Shown: one piece after another, positions 1 to 6,101 of the stretch
Layout of the letters: each line of letters starts with the position of its first letter
Position numbering within the stretch: the stretch's first letter is position 1
Virus record (IMG/VR): IMGVR_UViG_3300042395_000034
Location: 1-36,716 of that record
Length of the DNA stretch: 36,716 nt
Reading direction: 5' to 3' (one strand)
Source of the DNA: a virus
The notes under the pieces: generated by a model
Databases searched by the model: none
Told to the model about the DNA's origin: nothing
Seen by the model: the letters and a program-made list of their open reading frames with translations, nothing else
Position numbers and translations under genes: made by a program

Positions 1-87
1 GGCAACGTCCGGTACAAGAGCCGCGAGCGTTATAGCTTCGGCTGGTCGGACCCGCTGGGCATGTTCGGTTCGCCGGGCGCGTCCTGA
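1..87 (+). CDS. Probable major capsid protein, C-terminal end only
   Basis: The window opens inside an open frame whose last 28 residues end in ERYSFGWSDPLGMFGSPGAS and a TGA stop at 85-87. A tail of this type, aromatic-Gly-Trp-(S/T)-Asp followed by a Gly-Ser-Pro stretch, is familiar from major capsid proteins of environmental podoviruses. The position also fits, immediately upstream of small head-type genes and followed by a strong terminator, as expected for a highly expressed coat gene. Only the last 28 codons are visible, so the fold and family cannot be checked. Another head protein remains possible. Confidence 0.45.
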   Translation, partial: GNVRYKSRERYSFGWSDPLGMFGSPGAS

Positions 88-115
88 TAGGTTGATGGCG
101 ACCTAGAGAGATTGG

Positions 116-153
116 GGGGCTGCAAGTAGCGATGCTTGTAGCCCCTCTTTTTT
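116..153 (+). terminator. Rho-independent terminator after the capsid gene
   Basis: GGGGCTGCAAG (116-126) pairs with CTTGTAGCCCC (135-145) over 11 bp with one G-U pair. The loop is 8 nt, and a T-rich tract (146-153) follows. It lies about 30 nt after the capsid stop codon and should end or weaken capsid transcription, so the downstream small genes probably need read-through or their own promoter. Confidence 0.85.
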
Positions 154-185
154 AGTGATATACAGTCGTTTATCGGGAAAAATTT

Positions 186-230
186 TGTTTACCAGACAGC
201 CCCGACTGACGACATGCAGACTGGTAAACA
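186..230. repeat. Perfect 10-bp inverted repeat upstream of a small head gene
   Basis: TGTTTACCAG (186-195) is the exact reverse complement of CTGGTAAACA (221-230), with a 25-nt spacer. It sits in the 167-nt gene-free stretch between the capsid terminator and the ATG at 255. It could be an operator dyad, a 5' leader hairpin or an RNA-processing site. No T-run follows, so it is not a second terminator. I see no convincing sigma70-type promoter in this gap. Confidence 0.6.
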
Positions 231-254
231 CTTACTCGCATGTGAGGATTTGAA

Positions 255-446
255 ATGGCTACTACTACGTTTTCCGGCCCGGTTGTTTCGCAGAACGGTT
301 TTCAGTCCAACACTCTCGTGATCGGTACGACGGTTGTTACGGCTGGCGTTGCCACGGGCACGGTTTCGGCTCAAGCCGGTTATATCCCGGTTAGCATTGG
401 CGGCACCACGAAGTACATCGCGCTGTATTCCAGCCTGACTCCGTAA
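255..446 (+). CDS. Small conserved phage protein, possible capsid decoration
   Basis: This 63-residue protein starts MATTTFSGPVVSQNG and is rich in Thr, Val, Gly and Ala, with alternating polar and hydrophobic residues that suggest beta strands. A GAGGAT stretch just before the ATG at 255 serves as ribosome-binding site. Short proteins with a similar MATTTFSGP start occur beside capsid genes of environmental phages (from memory). Its place directly after the coat gene suggests a head decoration or fibre-base role, but nothing in the sequence proves this. There is no Cys, membrane segment or signal peptide. Confidence 0.6.
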   Translation: MATTTFSGPVVSQNGFQSNTLVIGTTVVTAGVATGTVSAQAGYIPVSIGGTTKYIALYSSLTP

Positions 447-456
447 GATTTCGTAG

Positions 457-472
457 GGGGGCGTTAGCCCCC
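457..472 (+). other. Short GC hairpin in an intergenic gap
   Basis: GGGGGC (457-462), a GTTA loop and GCCCCC (467-472) form a perfect 6-bp stem, 10 nt after the stop of the previous gene. It is followed only by TTCACTCATTA. The U-tract is too poor for an efficient terminator, so it may attenuate transcription or protect a processed 3' end. Confidence 0.5.
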
Positions 473-495
473 TTCACTCATTACAGGAGACTCAG

Positions 496-801
496 ATGGG
501 TATGCAAACAGATGTCTTAGCTAGTAAGGTCCGCACTGATGCAGGTCAGTTGTTGGACCAGAATAGCCTCGTTATTGGCCGTGCCCGTGTAAAGGCGATT
601 TACATCGTTCCTGATTCGGGTGCTGGTACCGTTACGTTTATTGACGGTGGCGCAAGCGGTGCTACCAAAATCGTCGTCAACACCAAGGCAAGTTCGACTG
701 CGGCGGATTACATCCTGATGCCGGGTGAGGGTCTGCTTTTCCAGACCAACATCTACATCATTCCGTCAGCCGTAGTCTCGACGATGGTGATTTATGGCTA
801 A
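496..801 (+). CDS. Small conserved virion-region protein
   Basis: The 101-residue product is Ala/Val/Thr/Gly-rich and appears to be mostly beta (for example KAIYIVPDSGAGTVTFIDGG). AGGAGA at 485-490 gives a good ribosome-binding site for the ATG at 496. It contains no Cys or Trp, signal peptide or transmembrane helix. Its frame overlaps the next start by 8 nt, so the two genes are translationally coupled. Position and composition suggest a minor head or head-tail structural protein. I do not recognise a named family. Confidence 0.6.
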   Translation: MGMQTDVLASKVRTDAGQLLDQNSLVIGRARVKAIYIVPDSGAGTVTFIDGGASGATKIVVNTKASSTAADYILMPGEGLLFQTNIYIIPSAVVSTMVIYG

Positions 802-1048
802 AACCCCAGCATGGCAGCGCAAAGAAGGCAAAAACCCTGCTGGTGGTTTGAATGCGAAAGGTCGTGCGTCGTATAACGCGGCCAATCCCGGTAAGCCGGG
901 ATTGAAGCGACCCCAGCCTGAAGGCGGTGCCCGTAAGAAATCATTCTGCGCGAGAATGTCCGGAATGAAGAAAAAGCTGACGAGCGCCAAGACTGCTAAT
1001 GATCCCAACAGTCGTATCAACAAGTCCCTCCGAGCATGGAACTGTTGA
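794..1048 (+). CDS. Conserved basic phage protein, DUF6321-like
   Basis: This 84-residue, strongly basic protein has a nearly invariant layout known in many T7-like and other environmental phages. It starts MAKTPAWQRKEGKNP, then has a KGRASYN segment, then RPQPEGG, and ends with KKSFCARMSGMKKKL and a short Lys/Arg-rich tail. I assign it to the DUF6321-type family from memory. The biochemical role is unknown; the high charge suggests nucleic-acid contact or a head-cargo role. The start overlaps the upstream stop by 8 nt and the stop comes 1 nt before the next ATG. Confidence 0.75.
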   Translation: MAKTPAWQRKEGKNPAGGLNAKGRASYNAANPGKPGLKRPQPEGGARKKSFCARMSGMKKKLTSAKTANDPNSRINKSLRAWNC

Positions 1049-1049
1049 G

Positions 1050-1298
1050 ATGGAAATGCTGGTATGGAACATGGTTCTTACGGGAATCGTGGCCGTTTTG
1101 GGTTTTGTTGTGAAAGAGAAGTTTGCCGAACTTCAACGGTTAGGCATTCTCCTCAATAAGACCCGAGAAGAAGTGGCTCGTGATCATGTCACTCGTGCAG
1201 AAGTCCGAGCCGATGCCCAAATGCTTCTTGACCGGCTTGACCGGTTGGAGCAAAAGATAGACAGATTGGTGAACCACAATGCCAAGCAAGTCGGGTAA
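1050..1298 (+). CDS. Membrane-anchored coiled-coil protein, possible spanin-like
   Basis: I chose the ATG at 1050, one base after the upstream stop, because it puts a hydrophobic segment at the N-terminus (residues about 4-19: LVWNMVLTGIVAVLGF). An upstream in-frame start at 999 would add 17 residues that look non-genic. The rest of the 82-residue protein is a charged heptad-like helix (DAQMLLDRLDRLEQKIDRL). One N-terminal membrane helix plus a coiled coil is the layout of inner-membrane spanins and of small phage membrane anchors, but the gene lies far from the lysozyme. Its 3' end overlaps the next gene by 20 nt. Confidence 0.6.
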   Translation: MEMLVWNMVLTGIVAVLGFVVKEKFAELQRLGILLNKTREEVARDHVTRAEVRADAQMLLDRLDRLEQKIDRLVNHNAKQVG

Positions 1299-1422
1299 AC
1301 AACATCGTTTGATGGCCTTGGTTGCTAACGACCCGAAAGCAGCCAAACGTCTTGGAGTCCCCCAGAAGGTTGGGAAGGAATTCATGAAGGCTGATAAGGG
1401 TCGTAAATTTAAAGGTAAATAG
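1279..1422 (+). CDS. Conserved 47-residue phage protein
   Basis: This very short frame runs from the ATG at 1279 to the TAG at 1420-1422. It encodes MPSKSGKQHRLMALV at the N-terminus, a KRLGVPQKVGKEF middle and ADKGRKFKGK at the C-terminus. I recognise this pattern as a small protein widespread in environmental phages (MPSKS-x-x-QH-x-LM ... GIPQ-x-VG-x-F-x-x-ADKG). Its function is unknown; it is basic and soluble. Its start lies inside the upstream gene, and the next gene begins 2 nt after its stop. Confidence 0.75.
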   Translation: MPSKSGKQHRLMALVANDPKAAKRLGVPQKVGKEFMKADKGRKFKGK

Positions 1423-1424
1423 AA

Positions 1425-1793
1425 ATGCCGAAACTACTTAGAAATCTGAAGGCGAAAATGGACCAGATGGGTCGTGCTATGAAGGGTCCAACTGCTGATA
1501 TGGCAGGTCGGGCTATGGTCGCTCCTCCTAATCGTATGAACCGTCCCGCTGAGCCGGGCATGGGTTACAAAAAGGGTGGAGAGATAAAAGACTCCAAGAA
1601 AATGGCTAAGAAAGAGATTGCCTTTATGCAGAAGAAGGGCGCTCCGAAGTCCATGATCAAGCATGAGAAGGCCGAGTACGGCATGAAGAAGGGCGGCATG
1701 GCCAGTTCATTCCGCAAGGCTGCTGATGGCGTTGCCCACAAGGGCAAGACCAAAGGCAAGATGGTCAAGATGCGCTACGGCGGAGAGTGCTAA
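1425..1793 (+). CDS. Lys/Gly-rich small protein with KKGG motifs (first of the tag family)
   Basis: This 122-residue basic protein has two copies of a KKGG motif (GYKKGGEI at about 47-54 and GMKKGGMA at about 86-93). Between them is a helical KKEIAFMQKKGAPKSMIKHE segment that is common in environmental phage proteins. Its C-terminus (about 92-113) reads SSFRKAADGVAHKGKTKGK, a diverged version of the terminal peptide found in the next two genes. There is no membrane segment. The stop TAA shares its last base with the next start (TAATG). The function is unknown; the composition suggests nucleic-acid or capsid-interior contact. Confidence 0.65.
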   Translation: MPKLLRNLKAKMDQMGRAMKGPTADMAGRAMVAPPNRMNRPAEPGMGYKKGGEIKDSKKMAKKEIAFMQKKGAPKSMIKHEKAEYGMKKGGMASSFRKAADGVAHKGKTKGKMVKMRYGGEC

Positions 1794-2134
1794 TGAGCAG
1801 CGGCCCAAAAACTCGCGGGTCGTATGGCCCGACAAGTCCTCGTGGTCAGGCTGCGGCTCAAAAGCAAGCTGCTGCTATTCAGGCCGTCAAAGATCAAGAC
1901 ATGGCTAAGAAGATGCGCGAGGCTTACGAGAACTTCCAGAAGAGTCCCGAGGCTGACACTATCGGCATGAAGAAGGGCGGTATGCCCGACTTGACCGGCG
2001 ACGGTAAAGTTACTCGTGCTGACGTTTTGAAAGGCCGTGGTGTCTTCAAAAAAGGCGGTGCCGTTAAGTCTTCCGCTTCCAAACGCGCTGACGGTATTGC
2101 CCAACGTGGTAAGACCCGAGGAAAGTTTGTATGA
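1793..2134 (+). CDS. Small protein with EF-hand/dockerin-like loop and C-terminal tag
   Basis: I start it at the ATG at 1793 (TAATG junction) rather than the GTG two codons upstream, giving 113 residues. Residues 20-50 are an Ala/Gln/Lys helix. Residues 66-77 (DLTGDGKVTRAD) match a 12-residue calcium-binding loop, with D66, T68, D70, G71, V73 and D77 in the EF-hand/dockerin positions. This block is recurrent in phage proteins of this type. The last 24 residues contain SSASKRADGIAQRGKTRGK, identical to the end of the next gene's product. The stop overlaps the next start by 4 nt (ATGA). The molecular role is unknown. Confidence 0.65.
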   Translation: MSSGPKTRGSYGPTSPRGQAAAQKQAAAIQAVKDQDMAKKMREAYENFQKSPEADTIGMKKGGMPDLTGDGKVTRADVLKGRGVFKKGGAVKSSASKRADGIAQRGKTRGKFV

Positions 2135-2763
2135 AAAAGCTATCCGAGATGACTGACGAGGAGCGATACGGAAAAGTCGGTGCGGAAATCCGCCGACTTG
2201 ATCCGGAGGCGTACAAGAATCGTCCTAAGACGATGGAAGGCAACTTAAAGTTGCTGAAAGAACTTCGCGGTCGCAAGACTGAAGAAGCTAAGTCTGCTCC
2301 GCGTGGTCCATCTCGGCGTTATGCAACTGGCCCCGGAGCAAAAAACAAACGCGCTCAAGAAGATTTTTTGAGCCGTAATCCGCAGTATCGTGACCGTGAG
2401 CCGGGCTTGCAAGCTGTTGACGAAGAGTTGTTTAGCCCCGGTGCAAAACTTGCCGGTGCTGGTATTGCCGGTGGTGCGGCTGCTTACGGTGCCAAAAAGT
2501 TGCTTGATCGTTTCCGTAATAAAGGTATGGAACGCGCTGGCAAAGAGTTGGCAGAGAAGGGCGTACCCAGTGCGGATGATCTCGCTAAAGCCCGTGCTTT
2601 GGCAAAAGAGCGACGTGCTGTATCCAAGCGTGAGCGTGACCTTGACGAGCGTTTAGCATCGGATATGGCTGGCGGCTACAAGCGAGGTGGAGCCGTAAAG
2701 TCTTCCGCCTCTAAACGTGCTGACGGTATCGCTCAGCGCGGTAAAACCCGAGGGAAGTACATC
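2054..2763 (+). repeat. Diverged direct repeat encoding an identical C-terminal peptide
   Basis: The segment 2054-2131 at the 3' end of one gene and 2686-2763 at the 3' end of the next align over 26 codons. The first 24 codons encode the same peptide in both copies, while 12 of the 24 differ at the third base. The intervening DNA is unrelated. This is an old coding duplication held by selection on the peptide, not a recent DNA copy. Confidence 0.85.
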
Positions 2764-2766
2764 TAA
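2131..2766 (+). CDS. Basic helical protein with C-terminal tag
   Basis: This 211-residue protein has a charged N-terminal helical region (about 1-60), a short Gly/Ala-rich hydrophobic stretch (about 106-125, AGAGIAGGAAAYGAKKLL), and a strongly charged Lys/Arg/Glu region (about 130-185). The terminal tag RGGAVKSS...GKTRGKYI matches the upstream protein. The hydrophobic stretch is too small and Gly-rich for a confident membrane helix. It overlaps its neighbours by 4 nt upstream and 1 nt downstream. I do not recognise a family; a minor virion or DNA-associated protein fits the context. Confidence 0.6.
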   Translation: MKKLSEMTDEERYGKVGAEIRRLDPEAYKNRPKTMEGNLKLLKELRGRKTEEAKSAPRGPSRRYATGPGAKNKRAQEDFLSRNPQYRDREPGLQAVDEELFSPGAKLAGAGIAGGAAAYGAKKLLDRFRNKGMERAGKELAEKGVPSADDLAKARALAKERRAVSKRERDLDERLASDMAGGYKRGGAVKSSASKRADGIAQRGKTRGKYI

Positions 2767-3062
2767 TGCTCCCCTCCCGAGGCATGGGTGATATCAACCC
2801 TAAAAAGATTCCTCGTGCCAAACGACGGGGGGATAAAAAGCCCGTGATTGGAACGGGTAAGCCCATCCGCACTTTTAAGGAAGGCGGCGAGAGCAAGGTC
2901 AACGCAGCCGGTAACTACACCAAGCCCGGTATGCGTAAGAAGTTATTTGAGTCAATCAAGGCTTCGGCAACGCAAGGCACGGGAGCAGGCCAGTGGTCAG
3001 CGCGTAAGGCGCAGTTGTTGGCTAAGCGGTACAAGGAAAAGGGCGGCGGGTACAAGTCATGA
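2766..3062 (+). CDS. Conserved phage protein, N-terminal half of a DUF5872-like pair
   Basis: The 98-residue product begins with a basic tail (KKIPRAKRRGDKKPV) and ends in a recognisable domain with the blocks AAGNYTKPGMRKKLFESIKA and GQWSARKAQLLAKRYKEKGG. In other viruses I recall this SARK-x-Q-x-L-x-x-x-Y domain being fused to the domain encoded by the next gene. The label DUF5872-like is from memory. It overlaps the next gene by 4 nt (ATGA), so the two halves are made from coupled translation. The function is unknown. Confidence 0.65.
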   Translation: MLPSRGMGDINPKKIPRAKRRGDKKPVIGTGKPIRTFKEGGESKVNAAGNYTKPGMRKKLFESIKASATQGTGAGQWSARKAQLLAKRYKEKGGGYKS

Positions 3063-3304
3063 AGGCTCCGCAGCAGTCACTAAAGGCATGGACTGCCCAG
3101 AAGTGGAGGACGAAAAGTGGTAAACGATCTTCTGATACGGGTGAAAGATATCTACCAGAGGCTGCGATCAAAGCTCTCAGCCCTGCTGAGTACGCCCGAA
3201 CCACTGCCGCCAAGCGCCGAGGAAAAGCCCAAGGCAAGCAGTTCGTCGCGCAGCCCAAGGGTATATCGCAAAAAACCCGTGCGTATCGTCAAAGGGGCAA
3301 GTAA
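3059..3304 (+). CDS. Conserved phage protein, C-terminal half of a DUF5872-like pair
   Basis: The 81-residue product carries the blocks SLKAWTAQKWRTKSGKRSS, TGERYLPEAAIKALSPAEYA and GKAQGKQFVAQPKGI. From memory this pattern (SL-x-x-WT ... W-x-TKSGK ... GERYLP ... GKQFV) normally follows the SARK domain within one polypeptide. Here it is a separate cistron with its own ATG, overlapping the upstream stop by 4 nt. It is very basic and has no membrane segment. A second frame with its own Shine-Dalgarno runs across it (3117-3311) but has no recognisable similarity. Confidence 0.65.
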   Translation: MKAPQQSLKAWTAQKWRTKSGKRSSDTGERYLPEAAIKALSPAEYARTTAAKRRGKAQGKQFVAQPKGISQKTRAYRQRGK

Positions 3305-3307
3305 GAA

Positions 3308-3721
3308 GTGACCGAACCAAACGACATCGAAATGTTTAAGGCGCAGGTTCAGGCCGAGTTAAATCGGCTTGAGGCCAAGGCGTCTGCGAAGACTGTTGCT
3401 GGTAAAGCGATTGGCAAAGACGGTCTGAAGTACATCACGGCCATCGTCGTGATCGGTGTTGTTTCTAGTCTTTTCTTGGATAACGACAAGATTGCCGCTG
3501 TCATGGGTTTGCTTGGTGCGTCTCTAACCGCCTTGATCTCAATGCTGAACGGGATTGCAGGCACGGTCGAGAAGGAAGAGAAACCAGAATTTAAGGTCAT
3601 CAACGAACTTATCGCCAAACTCGATAAACTGGATCGGAAAGAAATGCCGATGCGAGTCGATGTCGAAGGTGATCATGTGGTCGTTACCAAGGGTGACGAT
3701 GTAGTGACAGCGAGGAAGTAA
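3308..3721 (+). CDS. Small membrane protein with two hydrophobic helices, holin-like
   Basis: This 137-residue protein starts with GTG at 3308. It has a charged, helical N-terminus (1-38), two hydrophobic stretches (about 41-57 YITAIVVIGVVSSLFL and about 62-85), and a charged C-terminal coiled segment with LIAKLDKLDRKE. The layout resembles class II holins or other small phage membrane proteins. A clear 3-TM holin lies beside the lysozyme at 10343, so this one may be a second or antagonistic membrane protein, or a virion membrane-interacting protein. Its stop shares a base with the next ATG. Confidence 0.5.
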   Translation: MTEPNDIEMFKAQVQAELNRLEAKASAKTVAGKAIGKDGLKYITAIVVIGVVSSLFLDNDKIAAVMGLLGASLTALISMLNGIAGTVEKEEKPEFKVINELIAKLDKLDRKEMPMRVDVEGDHVVVTKGDDVVTARK

Positions 3722-4446
3722 TGGTAGACAAGACTACAGCTACTACAGACTTTAACCTCGACCTCAACACGATTATTGAAGAGGCGTTCGAGCGTTGTGG
3801 CGCTGAACTGCGTACGGGTTACGACTTCCGTACGTCGAAGCGTAGTCTTGCCCTGCTTCTGATGGACTGGTCAAACCGGGGTATCAACCTCTGGACACTA
3901 GAGGAAGGCACCAAGACGCTGACCTACAACGTCGGTACGTACGACTTGCCGGTGGATACGGTTGACCTGCTTGACCACGTGATCCGGACTGGCTCTGGCA
4001 CGAACCAGCAGGACATCAACATCAGCCGTATCTCGTCCAGCACCTACGTCTCCATCCCGAACAAGAACGCGACGGGTCGCCCGATTCAGATTTGGATCAA
4101 TCGTCGTACGGGTGCCACGGGTGCGGATAATGTGATTGTCTACCCGCAATTTACGGTGTGGCCGAAGCCCGATAACAGCACGACTTGGATTCTGTACTAC
4201 ACCCGCCTGCGCCGGATGTTTGACCCCGGTACGGGTGTGAACGGACAGGATATCCCGTTTCGGTTCTTGCCCTGCATGGTGGCAGGTCTGGCCTACATGC
4301 TGTCGATGAAGATTCCCGGTGCGGCTGAACGCACACAAATCTTGAAAGCCCAGTATGACGAGGCTTGGGACTTGGCGGCTGGCGAAGACCGGGAAAAGGC
4401 GGCGGTGCGGTTCGTCCCACGTGAGAGCTTCTTGGGTGGCTACTAA
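3721..4446 (+). CDS. Head-tail adaptor, P22 gp4-like
   Basis: The 241-residue protein contains an N-terminal helical region (LNTIIEEAFERCGAELRTGY, then SKRSLALLLMDWSNRGINLW), a beta-rich middle (YNVGTYDLPVDTVDLLDHV), and a C-terminal helical part with PFRFLPCMVAGLAYMLSMK. This arrangement is that of podoviral head-completion adaptors of the P22 gp4 (packaged-DNA stabilisation) type. These bind beneath the portal and connect it to the tail hub. It is longer than P22 gp4 (166 residues), which is usual for environmental relatives. It heads a cluster with a second adaptor at 5218 and lies upstream of a gp10-like hub. The assignment rests on remembered family patterns. Confidence 0.6.
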   Translation: MVDKTTATTDFNLDLNTIIEEAFERCGAELRTGYDFRTSKRSLALLLMDWSNRGINLWTLEEGTKTLTYNVGTYDLPVDTVDLLDHVIRTGSGTNQQDINISRISSSTYVSIPNKNATGRPIQIWINRRTGATGADNVIVYPQFTVWPKPDNSTTWILYYTRLRRMFDPGTGVNGQDIPFRFLPCMVAGLAYMLSMKIPGAAERTQILKAQYDEAWDLAAGEDREKAAVRFVPRESFLGGY

Positions 4447-4823
4447 TGCCAAACAGGTTTGCAAGTGGCAAACACGCAATCGCCATGTGCGACCGGTGCG
4501 GTTTTCAGTACAAACTGCGTCAGTTGAAGTCGATTGTGATCAAGACCAAGAACGTGAACATCTTGGTCTGTCCGGAGTGCTGGGAGCCTGACCAACCCCA
4601 GTTGTCTCTTGGTCTGTATCCTGTGGATGACCCGCAGGCTCTACGGAATCCGAGACCGGACACGAGTTACTTTGCGGTCGGTAATGACGGTGCTAATGGT
4701 AGCCGTCAGATACAATGGGGCTGGGCACCCGTGGGCGGGGCCAGAGCGGATGATGCCGGACTGACGCCAAATGATTTAGCGCCGGTCGGTGAAGTAGGAA
4801 CGGTTACGGTCGTTACGACCTAG
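4446..4823 (+). CDS. Zinc-ribbon phage protein next to the adaptor
   Basis: The 125-residue product has a clear zinc ribbon with C15, C18, C42 and C45 (MCDRCGFQY ... LVCPECWEP). The conserved block QALRNPRPDTSY and a low-complexity, beta-prone tail follow. The layout is familiar from small proteins beside head-tail connectors in many tailed phages (from memory). The C-terminal tail (GEVGTVTVVTT) resembles the repeats of the fibre protein at 6570. It starts on the last base of the upstream stop. A structural or assembly role is likely, but the exact function is unknown. Confidence 0.65.
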   Translation: MPNRFASGKHAIAMCDRCGFQYKLRQLKSIVIKTKNVNILVCPECWEPDQPQLSLGLYPVDDPQALRNPRPDTSYFAVGNDGANGSRQIQWGWAPVGGARADDAGLTPNDLAPVGEVGTVTVVTT

Positions 4824-4832
4824 GAGATTGTG

Positions 4833-5018
4833 ATGAAGAACGGTATGCGTAAGATCGCTAAAGAAGAGGTCGGCAAACACGTGGCCTCTATGCATAAGGG
4901 CGAGAAAAAGCTGCGTGCTGGCGGTAAGACCAACAGCGATATGAAGAAGTACGGTCGCGGCATGGCGAAAGTCATGAACCAGCGCAGCCCGATGCGCGGC
5001 TCTTCTGGCCCGAGGTAA
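4833..5018 (+). CDS. Small basic conserved phage protein
   Basis: I start this 61-residue protein at the ATG at 4833 because AGGAG at 4822-4826 is 6 nt upstream of it. The GTG one codon earlier would leave only 3 nt. The product has the pattern AKEEVGKHVASMHKGEKK, then LRAGGKTN, then KKYGRGMAKVMNQRS, which recurs in small phage proteins near adaptors (from memory). It contains one copy of the Gly-Gly motif seen in the other virion-region proteins. The function is unknown; it is strongly basic. Confidence 0.6.
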   Translation: MKNGMRKIAKEEVGKHVASMHKGEKKLRAGGKTNSDMKKYGRGMAKVMNQRSPMRGSSGPR

Positions 5019-5023
5019 GTGCC

Positions 5024-5221
5024 ATGAAAGAACTGAATCCCGGCAAGATTAGACCAAACACCGATTCAACGGGGCGTAATGGCTACCCGGAGAAGGATGT
5101 GAACAAGGGCGTCACCCACATGGATATGAAGGGTGCTGGTGCTGCTACGAAGGGTAAGAAGTTCGTGTCGCAGATCAACCTTGAGAACAACGCTAAGTAC
5201 AGGTCAGGCTGGTCGCCGTGA
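5024..5221 (+). CDS. Small conserved phage protein
   Basis: The 65-residue product reads NPGKIRPNTDSTGRNGYP near the N-terminus and GVTHMDMKGAGAATKGKKF in the middle, a pattern I have seen in environmental phage genomes beside connector genes. It is polar, Gly/Lys/Asn-rich and without membrane or metal-binding motifs. Its ATG at 5024 is 5 nt after the upstream stop, and its own stop overlaps the GTG start of the adaptor at 5218. The function is unknown. Confidence 0.6.
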   Translation: MKELNPGKIRPNTDSTGRNGYPEKDVNKGVTHMDMKGAGAATKGKKFVSQINLENNAKYRSGWSP

Positions 5222-5856
5222 ATTACTCTCAGCTTTCTACACTGATTCAGGATTACTGTGAGTCTACGGAGCAGAGCTTCGTGGCTAATATCCCGACTTT
5301 TGTGCAGTTAGCTGAAGAGCGGATTTACAACTCCGTTCAAATCCCGGCCATCCGTAAGAACGTCACGGGAACGATGACGAATACTTTCCCGTATTTCCAG
5401 TTGCCCTCGGACTGGCTTTCGACGTTTTCGCTGGCCGTGATTGACCCGATTACTGGCGAGTATGAGTACTTGCTAAACAAGGATGTGAACTACATCCGCG
5501 CTGCGTATCCACCTCCAAACAGTACGGGTAAGCCCAAGTACTACGCGATCTGGGATGACAACACCATGATCCTTGGGCCGACTCCTGATCAGGCATATAC
5601 GGCTGAACTACATTACTACTATTACCCAGCGTCTATCGTGAACGTAGGTAATACGTGGTTGAGTGATAACTTTGAGACGGTACTTCTTTACGGTTGTATC
5701 CGTGAGGGCTACACGTATCTCAAAGGTGATCCGGATTTGATGCAGTACTACGAAAACAAGTATCAGGAGTCGTTAGGACTTCTCAAACGTCTTGGCGACG
5801 GTTTGGATCGTCAGGATGCATATCGTTCTGGACAAGTTAGGATTCCGGTGACTTGA
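5218..5856 (+). CDS. Second head-tail adaptor, SU10-type/gp6-like
   Basis: This 212-residue protein begins at GTG 5218, overlapping the upstream TGA. It shows IPTFVQLAEERIYNSVQIPA and RKNVTGTMTNTFPYFQLPSD, then AVIDPITGEYEYLLNKDVNY, then ILGPTPDQAYTAELHYYYYP, and a C-terminal helical part (YGCIREGYTYLKGDPDLMQY). This is the profile of phage adaptor proteins of the type described for phage SU10, which form the ring between portal and tail. It probably works with the gp4-like protein at 3721. The assignment is from remembered family patterns. Confidence 0.6.
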   Translation: MNYSQLSTLIQDYCESTEQSFVANIPTFVQLAEERIYNSVQIPAIRKNVTGTMTNTFPYFQLPSDWLSTFSLAVIDPITGEYEYLLNKDVNYIRAAYPPPNSTGKPKYYAIWDDNTMILGPTPDQAYTAELHYYYYPASIVNVGNTWLSDNFETVLLYGCIREGYTYLKGDPDLMQYYENKYQESLGLLKRLGDGLDRQDAYRSGQVRIPVT

Positions 5857-6101
5857 TGTTTAACGGAAGTACAGAAATTGGTGATGTCTTTGTACAGACC
5901 ACGGATCATCGCGGGCATACTGTAGATGAGATCGCAGAGCGTGCGGCCAACCGTATTCTCAGCGTTGATACGAAAGAAGCCCTGCACTATTGGCTTGTTA
6001 AGTACCTTATCGAAGCACAAGAGGCTGAGCGTAAGGAGATTTGCAAGAAGCTAGATAGACAGGGCTATTCGGAAATTGCACATTTAATTGGAGACCTATA
6101 A
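5856..6101 (+). CDS. Conserved small phage protein of the tail-connector region
   Basis: I place the start at the ATG at 5856, which overlaps the adaptor's stop; a TTG one codon upstream is less likely. The 81-residue product has an N-terminal block GDVFVQTTDHRGHTVDEIAE, then a charged helical C-terminus (EAQEAERKEICKKLDRQGYS). The pattern GDVFV-x-TT-x-x-RGHT is recurrent in phage genes beside adaptors (from memory). The function is unknown. Its stop shares one base with the next ATG. Confidence 0.6.
   Translation: MFNGSTEIGDVFVQTTDHRGHTVDEIAERAANRILSVDTKEALHYWLVKYLIEAQEAERKEICKKLDRQGYSEIAHLIGDL

Noticed and set aside
3898-4479. 193-codon - frame opposite the adaptor
   Set aside because: The adaptor frame is strongly supported; the opposite frame is an Arg/His/Val-rich shadow.
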